From positions 3,658,001-3,722,000 of the forward strand of contig NZ_JACHMP010000001.1 of the NCBI RefSeq assembly GCF_014204985.1: 64,000 bases of DNA. The letters run 5' to 3'. The position numbers and the translations under genes were made by a program. Below the pieces are notes generated by a model. It made no database searches. It saw only the letters and a program-made list of their open reading frames with translations, and was not told the DNA's origin. Below are positions 1-7,184 of this stretch, piece by piece. The stretch comes from Streptosporangium becharense. Its GTDB lineage: Bacteria > Actinomycetota > Actinomycetes > Streptosporangiales > Streptosporangiaceae. The first letter of the stretch is position 1. Each line of letters begins with the position of its first letter.

Positions 1-117
1 ACGACGACCGGACGTCGACGACTGGACCAGAACACGAAAAAGCCCAGCTCATCAGTCCGATCACACGGCCCGCCATCCAGGCGTAACGTGGCCGTGGTCA
101 TCGTCGGCCGATGACGC

Positions 118-504
118 TCAACCCTGCGTGGAGATGCAGAACGGGTGGCCGGCGGGATCCAGCAAGACCCTCCGCTGCTCGGGATGTGGTTGGGTCGGAG
201 GCTCCACGGCGCCCAGAGCCAGCATCCGTGCCTGAGCTGCCTCCAAGTCGTCGACGCCCAGTTCCATGTGCGCCTGCTTCCCCTGGGAAGGGTCCGGCCA
301 GGTCGGCCGCCGGTAGTCGGCAACCCGGATGAAACCCAGTCCCGGTGAACCCTCCTGGCCGAGCAGGACGAAGTCGTCGCTGGAATAGACGACGGGCAGG
401 CCGAGAGCCTCGCCGTAGAAACGGGCCAGATCGGCGGGGTCCGGGCAGTCGAAGTCGACGGACAGCAAACGGATCGCCGGTGCGGTTGTGGTTCCGGTAC
501 TCAT
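118..504 (-). CDS. VOC (glyoxalase/bleomycin-resistance) family protein
   Basis: A 128-residue single-domain vicinal-oxygen-chelate protein. The first beta-alpha-beta unit has CPDPADLARFYGEALG (about residues 20-35), the second has HMELGVDDLEAA, and the chain ends LDPAGHPFCI, which is typical of metal-binding VOC enzymes and antibiotic-binding relatives. The substrate cannot be told from sequence. It is divergent from a WYL regulator 63 bp away, a very common pairing that suggests local control. No Shine-Dalgarno precedes the ATG. On the minus strand TAGTGT ends 7 nt before the ATG, so the mRNA is probably leaderless. Confidence 0.85.
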   Translation of the reverse strand: MSTGTTTAPAIRLLSVDFDCPDPADLARFYGEALGLPVVYSSDDFVLLGQEGSPGLGFIRVADYRRPTWPDPSQGKQAHMELGVDDLEAAQARMLALGAVEPPTQPHPEQRRVLLDPAGHPFCISTQG

Positions 505-523
505 GGGAGGGACACTAGGACGA

Positions 524-548
524 GACCAGGACAGATCCGGTCCTGGTC
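524..548. promoter_or_regulatory. Perfect 9-bp inverted repeat, candidate operator of the WYL regulator
   Basis: GACCAGGAC, a 7-nt spacer, then GTCCTGGTC, lying inside the 63-bp divergent promoter region between the VOC gene and the WYL regulator. It sits just upstream of the predicted leaderless -10 of the VOC gene and 20 bp before the regulator start. A dimeric HTH regulator could control both promoters from here. The symmetry is seen directly; the function is inferred. Confidence 0.5.
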
Positions 549-567
549 ATGAGGAACACTACAAGAT

Positions 568-1536
568 GTGGTCAGCACTTCCGCCCGCCTGCTTCGACTG
601 GTCTCGCTGCTGTCCGCACGGCCGACCTGGACCTGCCGCGAGCTGGCCGAGCGGATGGCGGTCACCGAACGCACGGTGCGGCGGGACGTCGCCCGGCTGC
701 GGGAACTCGGCTACTGCATCGAGTCCGACCCCGGGCCCTGGGGCGGTTACCGCCTCGGCGGCGGTACCCGGGTGCCGCCGCTGATCCTCGACGACGAGGA
801 GGCGCTCGCCGTGGCCGTCGCACTACGCGAGGCCGCGCTCAGCGGCGTCCTCGGCAGCGACCAGGCAGCAGTGTCGGCGCTGCTGAAACTGCGGCAGGTC
901 CTACCGCCTCGGATCGCGGACCGGCTGGGTGAGATGGACGCCAGCTTCGTGCACACTCCCAGACCCGAGGGCCGTCAGATCTCCTCCGGCATGCTGCTGG
1001 AACTGGCCGCCGCCTGTCGCCGTGGTGAGCGCACCCGTCTGTCGTACCGCGACCATGCGGGCAAGGCCAGTGTCCGGGACGTCGACCCCTACCGCCTGGT
1101 ACACACGGGCCTCCGCTGGTATTTCGTCGCCCGGGACGTGGCCCGGGACCAGTGGCGGACGTTCCGGGCCGACCGTGTGGTGCAGGTACAGCCGAGCGGA
1201 CAGCCGGTCGAACTCGTCGACCCGCCCGACCCGGCCCTCCTCGTCTCCCAAGGCATCGCGAGCGTCGTGTACCCCCTCTATGGGAGAGTCCGGCTCCCGC
1301 ACCCCATGGACCAGGCCCTGCGGCTGGTTCCACCGACGATCGGCACCCATCACCCGGACGGGCCCGATGCCACCATCGTCGAAATCGGCGCCAACGACGC
1401 CGACCAGCTCGCCCAGTACCTCCTCGGCCTGGGTACCCCACTACGAATACTCTCCCCGGACGATGCCCGGGAGGCTCTGCTGCGCCGCACCCGGGAACTG
1501 TTCGAGGACAACGGGGGCGGCCGGTCCCCCCAGTAG
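568..1536 (+). CDS. YafY/DeoR-type WYL-domain transcriptional regulator
   Basis: 322 residues. An N-terminal winged helix-turn-helix of the HTH_11 class occupies about residues 1-60 (RELAERMAVTERTVRRDVARL). A WYL ligand-sensing domain follows at about residues 140-225, with the sandwich strand reading GLRWYFVARD and then WRTFRADRV. A C-terminal WCX-type domain completes it (DADQLAQYLLGLG). Length and order match the actinobacterial YafY-like family that senses small ligands or nucleic acid through WYL. The start is the GTG at 568. It probably controls itself and the divergent VOC gene through the inverted repeat at 524-548. Confidence 0.9.
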   Translation: MVSTSARLLRLVSLLSARPTWTCRELAERMAVTERTVRRDVARLRELGYCIESDPGPWGGYRLGGGTRVPPLILDDEEALAVAVALREAALSGVLGSDQAAVSALLKLRQVLPPRIADRLGEMDASFVHTPRPEGRQISSGMLLELAAACRRGERTRLSYRDHAGKASVRDVDPYRLVHTGLRWYFVARDVARDQWRTFRADRVVQVQPSGQPVELVDPPDPALLVSQGIASVVYPLYGRVRLPHPMDQALRLVPPTIGTHHPDGPDATIVEIGANDADQLAQYLLGLGTPLRILSPDDAREALLRRTRELFEDNGGGRSPQ

Positions 1537-2065
1537 GCGTTGCGCCGACCTCTAGAACTTAAGCATCCCGGAGGGCCTTTGACCTGCTACGCGGCCGGGA
1601 CGACTCGAACCCCTGACCTTCTGGTCCGTAGCCGGTTCGAGATCGTCCACCGACGTCCACCGCCGACAGGAACACCTGCTCAGAGACAGTCGCCTCATGA
1701 TCATTTCCTGGGGATGCCCACCGGCGTCCAGGGACGTTGTCAGCAACGGCGTCAGCGAGATCTCGTTGACCCAGTACCGTTGCGGACCATGCACTCGTCC
1801 CCGGTCGGGGTCCGGCGTTTCTTCCTCTACGCCGGCTACTTCCAGTTCTACCTTCGAGATGAAGAAACGTAGTGGGACGGCGTCAGGAACGGGGACATCG
1901 ACGCCCGCCTCCGGTCATGACGCGTCGGCATCCTCAAGATCATATCGGTTGCACGACTGCCGCCTGGTCGCCATGATGCTCCATGTGCCGAGCCCGTAAG
2001 CCAGAGGGAGTATCCACCTCGACAGCAGTTCCACGCCCAGCGGCAGTGCCGCTCGTAGGCGTCCA
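1537..2065. other. Non-coding stretch holding a tRNA-derived att-like remnant
   Basis: About 530 bp without a convincing gene. It contains a tRNA 3'-half-like sequence on the minus strand near 1598-1640 and then drifting sequence on both strands. The minus strand near 1900-2060 continues the reading direction of the PadR remnant with only degenerate peptide similarity. I see no intact promoter-gene unit. Confidence 0.5.
1598..1640 (-). repeat. Truncated tRNA-like sequence, 19-bp core shared with 3411-3429
   Basis: Read on the minus strand this has an anticodon-loop-like CTACGGA, the variable-loop AGGTC and the T-loop GGTTCGAGTC, but no acceptor 5' half and a broken T-stem, so it is not a working tRNA. 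The 19 bp tcgaacccctgaccttctg (1605-1623) recurs exactly at 3411-3429 in the same orientation. Short tRNA 3' segments of this kind are the usual crossover sites of actinobacterial integrative elements, so I read it as an att scar. Confidence 0.55.
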
Positions 2066-2239
2066 TCACATCCCCGTTCCGGGCTGGAGGCGGAGCCGGC
2101 ACTGCGCGGTGGCGGCCAGGCGGGCGAGCCGTACGGTCTCCTCTGCCAGGACTCGCCTTCCGTGCCTGGTCAGGTCGTAGTAGCGGAGTGGCGGCCGTCG
2201 GCATCTTGACGGGCCACGGCCGAGCTCTCCTTTGACCAT
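2066..2239 (-). pseudogene. PadR-family regulator remnant (C-terminal part only)
   Basis: An open frame of 57 codons reads MVKGELGRGPSRCRRPPLRY and then YDLTRHGRRVLAEET, which is the wing and C-terminal start of PadR-type winged-helix repressors (consensus RPPRRYYRLT..GR). The DNA-recognition helix that should precede it is absent and the frame stops early at 2066. Weak peptide similarity to the membrane protein that usually follows PadR genes continues beyond the stop. It is a decayed gene in the relic island, or just possibly a short expressed peptide. Confidence 0.45.
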
Positions 2240-2333
2240 TTATCGGTTTAAGTGGTCTGCAAGTGGCACACTGCAGACTCTCCTCATCAGCACGACGCCG
2301 CCGTCCGCTTGGACGACACGAAGGGGAAACACC

Positions 2334-2741
2334 ATGCAGCTAGGCAAGAAGCTCACTGCCATCGCCGCTTGCGCCTTCATGGCGACCGGGGTGCTGGCCG
2401 CGGTGTCCCCCGCAGTAGCTACCGCCGCCACGACGGGGGAAAGTGCAGCACGTTACTATTACGGCGCCATCGCCGTGTCGCGGGACGGCGATATCGGCAG
2501 GTCTTGGGACTACAGAACAGAGGCGACCGCCAAGCGGCGGGCACTGAGGGAATGCGGCCACTCCAGCTGCAAGGTCCTCACCACCTTCGTCAACGGTTGT
2601 GGTGCTGTCGCCTACAACTCCAGGAAAAACGTCTATTGGGGTGGCCGGGGGAGTACACCCGCCAAAGCGAAAAGGAACGCTATCGCCAACGCCGGCGGCG
2701 GCCGCTGGATCGTCTACCAGTGCACCAAACGATACCGCTAG
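2334..2741 (+). CDS. Secreted DUF4189-type small protein
   Basis: 135 residues from the ATG at 2334, preceded by AAGGGGAAAC. A clear Sec signal peptide (MQLGKKLTAIAAC then VAAVSP-type hydrophobic core, cleavage near ATAA about residue 32) leads a mature domain with SWDYRTEATAKRRALREC, CGAVAYN and AKAKRNAIANA. This alternating Trp/Ala/Cys pattern is that of DUF4189, small exported proteins with two or three conserved cysteines and no assigned function. The gene is intact although it lies between two att-like scars, so it may be cargo of the lost element. Confidence 0.8.
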   Translation: MQLGKKLTAIAACAFMATGVLAAVSPAVATAATTGESAARYYYGAIAVSRDGDIGRSWDYRTEATAKRRALRECGHSSCKVLTTFVNGCGAVAYNSRKNVYWGGRGSTPAKAKRNAIANAGGGRWIVYQCTKRYR

Positions 2742-2785
2742 CTCGATGCGTGAACACCTGACGGGGTGAGTACGTCGACCGGAAC

Positions 2786-3340
2786 GTGATCACGGTCGCC
2801 GAATACCTCGCCGAGTGGGTCGAGGGGCACACGGTCGAGATTAAGCCGCGTACACCCAACGGCTACCGGGTGATGATCTCCGTATTGTGCCCCGGATCGA
2901 CAAGCCACGGTTTCAGGCCCTGCGGTCGGCGACCTCACCGAGTTCTATCGGGAGCCGCTGACCGACGGGAGACGGAACGGCGGTGCCTTCTCCTCCAACA
3001 CGGTCAAGCACGTTCACGCGGTGCTCCGGAAGGCTCTCGGGGACACGGTCACCGTCGGGGAGAGCCTTCCGGACAATCCGGTGGCGCGGACGAAGCCGCC
3101 CCGCGTCGAGACGAACGAACTCGGCCTCGTGTGAACTCCGCCCACCTTCGGAAGTTCTTCGACGTGGTCAGCGAGCACCGGATTGTCGGCGTTCCTCCGG
3201 CTGGCGGCCTGTACGGGCGTCCGTCGCGGGGAACTGCTCTACCTGCGGTGGGCCGACGTCGACCTGGACGCGCCTCAGATCCGGATTACGGGGACGACCA
3301 TCGCGATCGAGGGCAAGCGCGTGGAAGGCTGGATTGTCTG
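2786..3340 (+). pseudogene. Tyrosine recombinase (integrase) pseudogene, frameshifted and 3'-truncated
   Basis: Three reading frames together give a site-specific integrase. They are a SAM-like core-binding domain start (VAEYLAEWVEGHTVEIKPRT), a second frame with VGDLTEFYREPLTDGRRNG, NTVKHVHAVLRKALGD and DNPVARTKPPRVE ending at an in-frame stop, and a third frame with ACTGVRRGELLYLRWADVD, the box I arginine motif. The C-terminal H-x-x-R and the tyrosine nucleophile are missing. The 3' end runs toward the tRNA-like fragment at 3411, the normal integrase-att geometry. It cannot be functional. Confidence 0.85.
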
Positions 3341-3404
3341 GACAAGCAGAAGGCTCCTGACGGCAGGATGCCTGTTCGGGGGCCTTTCTCATGCGAGCCG
3401 ATGA

Positions 3405-3450
3405 GGGGAATCGAACCCCTGACCTTCTGTTTGCAAGTGAGGACACGACC
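3405..3450 (-). repeat. Truncated tRNA-like sequence, second copy of the 19-bp att-like core
   Basis: On the minus strand this reads CTTGCAA (anticodon-loop-like), AGGTC, then a paired T-arm AGGGG-TTCGATT-CCCCT, so the 3' half of a tRNA is recognisable while the 5' half is missing. The core tcgaacccctgaccttctg at 3411-3429 is identical to 1605-1623. It lies directly downstream of the integrase pseudogene, as expected for the boundary of a tRNA-targeting integrative element. Confidence 0.6.
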
Positions 3451-3562
3451 GTCCAGAACCGTCCACCGCTGTCTCCCAGTCCTGGTCGGGCGGACTTCAT
3501 GAGGTCTAAGAAGACCCAGAAAGGGGCGTCTTGCGGGACGCCCCTCTCTCGGAGAGGTGGCC

Positions 3563-4186
3563 ATGCAGTCACGGACCTACCTGTACGACCTTCTGGTCTC
3601 GACGATCTTCACCGAAGGGCTCGATGCCGAGATGGACCTGTGGGCGCTGGGATTCAACGCCCTGTGGATCAAGGGCGCGGACCTCGACACCCTCGCCCCG
3701 GCCTTCCACCTTGACCTCGCCACCCGCACCTCCTGCTACCTGAGCGAGATCCTCGACCACCACCTCGACGACGGCTCCCGCTGGGTGGCCGAGGTCAACG
3801 ACTGGATCGCCATCGTGCCAGCGCTCTTCGACGATGACGCGTCCCTGCTGTCCATCACCCAGGGCGGTCGTCAGGCCCTCAGCTTCAGCATGGACATCCA
3901 CGGCAGGGAGTACTTCAAGTACGCCCGCGACGGGCGCATGATCGTCTCCTTCGCGTCCAAGCCTGATCGGAGGTCCGGCGACGATCCACACGCCCTCGAC
4001 CACCTGATGGAGGGGCTGCGCTTCCAGATCACCGATGACGATGTCGACCCCGTGGAGGCAGATGAGAGCGTCAGCTCCGCCTTGGCGCTGATCGGACGGA
4101 TCACCGAAACCGACATCGCCACTGACTGGTTCCAGGCGCGGCACTCGCGCCTCAGCGACCCCACCTGGCATCCACCCATGCCTTGA
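3563..4186 (+). CDS. Conserved hypothetical protein, DUF6461-like
   Basis: 207 residues from the ATG at 3563, preceded by GGAGAGG with 5-nt spacing; a GTG at 3557 is possible but would overlap that ribosome site. The protein is acidic and soluble with no signal peptide. It has WVAEVNDWIAIVPALFDDD, GREYFKYARDGRMIVSFASK and a C-terminal helix ESVSSALALIGRITETDIA. The layout resembles the actinobacterial DUF6461 family, often found as single orphan genes near mobile islands. The function is unknown and the family call is from memory. Confidence 0.65.
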   Translation: MQSRTYLYDLLVSTIFTEGLDAEMDLWALGFNALWIKGADLDTLAPAFHLDLATRTSCYLSEILDHHLDDGSRWVAEVNDWIAIVPALFDDDASLLSITQGGRQALSFSMDIHGREYFKYARDGRMIVSFASKPDRRSGDDPHALDHLMEGLRFQITDDDVDPVEADESVSSALALIGRITETDIATDWFQARHSRLSDPTWHPPMP

Positions 4187-4294
4187 ATGCAGGGCTGACT
4201 GGGAAAGGATCATCTTCATTCTGGGAAGCGATCAACGATTTCCTGACTCGTTCGCAGGTCAGGACCACTCGTGAACCCCCTCAACTGCGAAGAA

Positions 4295-4326
4295 GCCCAG
4301 GTCAGACGTGATCGTCTTTCCTGGGC
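4295..4326. terminator. Hairpin, probable intrinsic terminator
   Basis: GCCCAGG pairs with CCTGGGC, and inside that AGACG pairs with CGTCT around a TGAT loop, giving a 12-bp imperfect stem. It lies at the 3' side of the minus-strand integrase remnant, where actinobacterial integrase genes usually have a terminator between the stop codon and the att tRNA. Confidence 0.5.
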
Positions 4327-4380
4327 CTGCTTGCGTTGGGAGGAATTTGAGAGCCGTACAGCACGGAAATACAGCAACGG

Positions 4381-4493
4381 CTACGAATCCAGCCGGTCAC
4401 CGAGCTTCTTGAACACCTTCGCGTCTCCTCGGACGAGACCGCGCTGTAGAGGTTCATCGTGACCGGGATCTGGCCGTGCCGGAGGATGCGCAT
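4381..4493 (-). pseudogene. Tyrosine recombinase C-terminal remnant
   Basis: The minus-strand frame gives MRILRHGQIPVTMNLYSAVS, matching the canonical integrase C-terminus (LGHSQI..TMDIYSHV) that carries the nucleophilic tyrosine. The glycine and histidine of the LGH motif are changed or shifted. A one-base frameshift then leads to AKVFKKLGDRLDS and a stop at 4381, again a typical integrase tail. No catalytic domain precedes it. It is on the opposite strand to the 2786 remnant, so two different elements may have decayed here. Confidence 0.6.
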
Positions 4494-4576
4494 CGCCGTG
4501 CGCGGGTGGACGGGGGACGATTCCGCTCTGCGCGGATCCGGCCGAACTCGAACGCGCCATCTACCTAAGGTGAGGC

Positions 4577-4933
4577 ATGGCCTCTTCTGTCCCGCCGCTA
4601 CGTCCAGCGATCGATCGGACCGACTCCAAGCCGTCTCCGGCTCGCGAGCCGCTGTGGCGGCACGCGCTCGGTGAGTGTCTCAGAGGCCTTCGTCACGAGC
4701 GGGGCGAGAAGTTGAGCGAGACGGCACGTCGCGCCGGAGTCTCGCCGCAGTATCTCTCCGAGATGGAACGAGGCCTCAAAGAGCCGTCGAGCGAAATGAT
4801 CGCTGCGGTCGCCGGTGCGCTGGATGTGACCCTGGTCGATCTGACACTTGCCGTCGCCGAGAGCTTGCGGTCTGCTCAGAGCAGCACGTCGAGAGGTGCT
4901 ACCTGCTCGGCGGCGTATGCCCTGGCCGCGTAA
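4577..4933 (+). CDS. XRE-family HTH regulator next to the clpP pair (PopR/ClgR-like)
   Basis: 118 residues with AAGGTGAGG before the ATG. After a variable 30-residue N-terminus comes one Cro/C1-type HTH (ALGECLRGLRHERGEKLSET, then SPQYLSEMERGLKEPSSEM). This is the sequence style of the ClgR/PopR regulators that control clp genes in actinomycetes. The gene converges on the clpP pair, ending 26 bp from it, which strengthens the assignment. Whether it activates or represses clpP cannot be told. The C-terminus is short, with no ClgR-style degradation tail that I recognise. Confidence 0.75.
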   Translation: MASSVPPLRPAIDRTDSKPSPAREPLWRHALGECLRGLRHERGEKLSETARRAGVSPQYLSEMERGLKEPSSEMIAAVAGALDVTLVDLTLAVAESLRSAQSSTSRGATCSAAYALAA

Positions 4934-4959
4934 CGCGGCTGGTCGGGATTGTTCACTGC

Positions 4960-5550
4960 CTATGAACGCTCCTCGATGATCTGATCGAGGAGTCCGTACT
5001 CCAAGGCCGCGGTCGCGGTGAACACGCGATCGTGATCGGTGTCGGCGCGTAGGGTCTCGATCGTCTGGCCGGTGTGCCGTGACAGTATGCGCTCGATGTC
5101 TGCTCGGACACGGACGACCTCGTCGGCTTGCAAGATGAGATCGGGGATCGTTCCACGCCCCTGAGCAGCTGGTTGGTGCAGGATCACTCGTGCGTGCGGG
5201 AGAGCGGCACGTTTTCCTTCGGCACCCGCGGCGAGAAGGACGGCACCCACCGCGACGGCCTGTCCGACGCAGGTCGTCGAAACCCGCGGGCGGATATAGC
5301 GCATGGTGTCATATATCGCGAGCATCGCGCTCGGATCCCCACCTTCGCAGTTGATGTAGAACTGTATTCCGGCGTCGGGGTTGTCCGACTCCAGAAAAAT
5401 CAGCTGCGCGATGAGCGCGTTCGCGACGCCCGCGTCGATTGCGGTGCCCAGATAGATGATTCGCTCGGTGAGCAGGTGCGAGTAGACATCCATGATCCGC
5501 TCGCCGCGAGAGTTCTGAGTGATGACGTTCGGAATCGTATATGTGGTCAC
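4960..5550 (-). CDS. ClpP-like subunit lacking the catalytic serine (ClpR-type)
   Basis: 196 residues from the GTG at 5550 (TTYTIPNVITQNSRGERIMD, the normal ClpP start). The fold is complete: a CEGGDPSAM oxyanion strand, the handle helix, LPHARVILHQP with the catalytic His, and DHDRVFTATAALEYGLLD with the catalytic Asp. The serine motif, GQAASMGA in E. coli ClpP, reads GQAVAVGA, with a GCG alanine codon in place of serine. The subunit should therefore assemble but not cleave, as ClpR does in cyanobacteria and plastids. Its start overlaps the stop of the upstream active clpP by 4 nt (GTGA), implying coupled, near-equal synthesis of a mixed ring. Confidence 0.88.
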   Translation of the reverse strand: MTTYTIPNVITQNSRGERIMDVYSHLLTERIIYLGTAIDAGVANALIAQLIFLESDNPDAGIQFYINCEGGDPSAMLAIYDTMRYIRPRVSTTCVGQAVAVGAVLLAAGAEGKRAALPHARVILHQPAAQGRGTIPDLILQADEVVRVRADIERILSRHTGQTIETLRADTDHDRVFTATAALEYGLLDQIIEERS

Positions 5551-6173
5551 TGACCGACTCCTTCGGTGACGCCGAATCCGAGCCGTGGGCGATTGTGCGG
5601 CGCGATTTCGTCGAAATTTTGCACGATTGCATCTATGAAGCCGTAGTCCAGTGCCTCTTGTGCCGTGTACCAACGATCGTGCAGAGAATCCTCGAATATG
5701 CGCTCGACGGGCTGCCCCGTGTCCTCGGAGATAAGACCGAGCACCGTGTCGCGAGTATGCCTAAGGTCGCCGGCCTGCAGTTCGATGTCGACCGCAGTGC
5801 CACCGATTCCCGCCGAGCCCTGGTGCATCAGGACACGTGCGTGCGGCAGGGCCCGGCGCTTCCCTCGGGCCCCCGATGACAGCAGGAATTGCCCGGCGCT
5901 GTAAGCGATGCCCAGCACGAGGGTCGATACGTCACAGGGAACGAGTCGAATGATGTCGCGGATCGCAAGCATCGAGGGAACCGACCCGCCCGGCGAGTGA
6001 ATCCACAATGCGATGTCCGTCGACGCGTCCTGCGTGGCGAGTGCTATCAGCTGTGTGGCCAGCAGTGTCCCGTTGTCATCATTGAGAGGGCCGTCGAGAA
6101 CGAGAACACGCTGGTCGTAGAGCTCGCGCCTTATCCGCGCGTTGAACAGTGGAAGATTCGATTCTCCGCTCAT
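5547..6173 (-). CDS. clpP: ATP-dependent Clp protease proteolytic subunit (active type)
   Basis: 208 residues if started at the ATG at 6173 (SGESNLPLFNARIRREL); an in-frame ATG at 6206 or the GTG at 6212 could extend it by 11 or 13 residues, and no start has a strong ribosome site. It is a serine protease of the ClpP fold: HSPGGSVPSMLAI (oxyanion region), GIAYSAGQFLL with the nucleophile Ser, LPHARVLMHQG with His, and LHDRWYTAQEALDYG with Asp, so the triad is intact. It is the first gene of a two-gene operon with the serine-less paralogue. Together they form an accessory ClpP pair distinct from the housekeeping clpP1P2. Confidence 0.9.
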   Translation of the reverse strand: MSGESNLPLFNARIRRELYDQRVLVLDGPLNDDNGTLLATQLIALATQDASTDIALWIHSPGGSVPSMLAIRDIIRLVPCDVSTLVLGIAYSAGQFLLSSGARGKRRALPHARVLMHQGSAGIGGTAVDIELQAGDLRHTRDTVLGLISEDTGQPVERIFEDSLHDRWYTAQEALDYGFIDAIVQNFDEIAPHNRPRLGFGVTEGVGQ

Positions 6174-6474
6174 GCGTCCATCATGTGAGGCGATCCGGGC
6201 CGGCATCGACACGATCCGCTTGGGGCAGATCTGCTCTGAGCAGAGGGAACCCGGTTTCCGGCCCGATTCGTAGCATTGCGGTCGGGAATCGAGTGGGGCG
6301 AGCGCGCGGCGGGAGTCTCGGTCTTGATCCCGTCGTGATCAAAGGCGCGCAGCCCGTTCGATCCAGTCGACAGGCCTCGGTTCATACCGGCATGCGTTTT
6401 CTTGAAGGAAACTCTCTTGGATTCAAGGCGTTGTCGCAACACTGCCTGTCAGCAGGCATAGGTGCTCGCTGAAG
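6174..6474. other. clpP upstream region with a short palindrome
   Basis: About 300 bp without a gene. TCTGCT-CTG-AGCAGA (6230-6244) is a perfect 6-bp inverted repeat 57-71 bp upstream of the 6173 start, and CGATTC..GAATCG lies further up near 6264-6291. Either could bind a regulator of the clpP pair; neither matches a consensus I can name with certainty. Confidence 0.3.
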
Positions 6475-6594
6475 GCCTCGGCCGGAATCGACGCCTTCAT
6501 CGGCACCGTCGGCGACGCGCTCGACAACGCCCTGATGGAATCGCAGATCGGCCCGTACAACGACGTGGTCATGCATAACGAGATCACCGAGGAT
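6475..6594 (+). pseudogene. IS3-family transposase fragment
   Basis: The plus strand reads ASAGIDAFIGTVGDALDNAL and then MESQIGPYND. This is the segment around the last catalytic acidic residue of IS3-family (rve-type) transposases, usually G.VGDA.DNAL.ES..G.YK. Nothing of the rest of the transposase, and no terminal inverted repeats, can be seen, so it is a short scar. It adds to the evidence that the 1.5-7 kb area has received and lost mobile DNA. Confidence 0.7.
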
Positions 6595-6863
6595 GCCGGT
6601 TGCCAAGCCTCACCGTGTACTTTGACTACCGGACCGGCCGCATCTGACCTGGGGATCGACTCTGATCGTCGTGTCATCAGCCAGGGCGATGAGGGGGCGA
6701 CCACGGTCACTCGCGGCCGACCCAACGCCCAGGTCAGCCGCCCTACGAGGCGTGATCCATGCACTTTCCACGCTGATATGCCCTTTGCTCCTACCGCGTC
6801 ACCCATGCTCAACTGGTGGTTGATCTTGACGCCGCGCCATGGTGATGTCAGCATCCAGACACT

Positions 6864-7184
6864 ATGACCGCCGGTACTTCAGGCATGGACAAGCGCGACT
6901 ACAGAACCTTCGCTTCCATCCTCCTTCTATTGAGCATGATCCTCATGGCCATGCCGGTTCGTCGCATCGTGATCGAGGTGAGCGAGCACGGGCTACGGCA
7001 ACTGCTCGTTCCCGCGCTGATCCTGGTCGGACTTCCTGCGCTCGGGGCGTTCATCGGAGCCTTCCTGAAATTTCAGGGACCGGGCAGCAGATTCTTTGGA
7101 ATCGCATTGGGAGTCTTCATCGGCAGCGTGGGCCTGATGGCGCTTCTCGCCTACTGGTTCTACTACTCGGTCACACATATCTGA
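6864..7184 (+). CDS. Small integral membrane protein of unknown function
   Basis: 106 residues (99 if the internal ATG at 6885 is used). Three hydrophobic stretches are visible: FASILLLLSMILMAMPV, LLVPALILVGLPALGAFIGA and FFGIALGVFIGSVGLMALLA. It would be a three-helix inner-membrane protein with a short cytosolic N-terminus. I recognise no family. It stands alone between the IS3 scar and a SRPBCC gene, with weak ribosome-binding signal at either start. Confidence 0.5.
   Translation: MTAGTSGMDKRDYRTFASILLLLSMILMAMPVRRIVIEVSEHGLRQLLVPALILVGLPALGAFIGAFLKFQGPGSRFFGIALGVFIGSVGLMALLAYWFYYSVTHI

Noticed and set aside
1598..1640. Functional tRNA gene
   Set aside because: Only the 3' half is recognisable, the T-stem does not pair and no acceptor 5' half exists.
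3405..3450. Functional tRNA gene
   Set aside because: The T-arm pairs but there is no D-arm or acceptor stem; it fits an att scar better.
6475..6594. Intact insertion sequence
   Set aside because: Only about 40 codons of an IS3-type transposase are present and there are no terminal repeats or flanking duplications.
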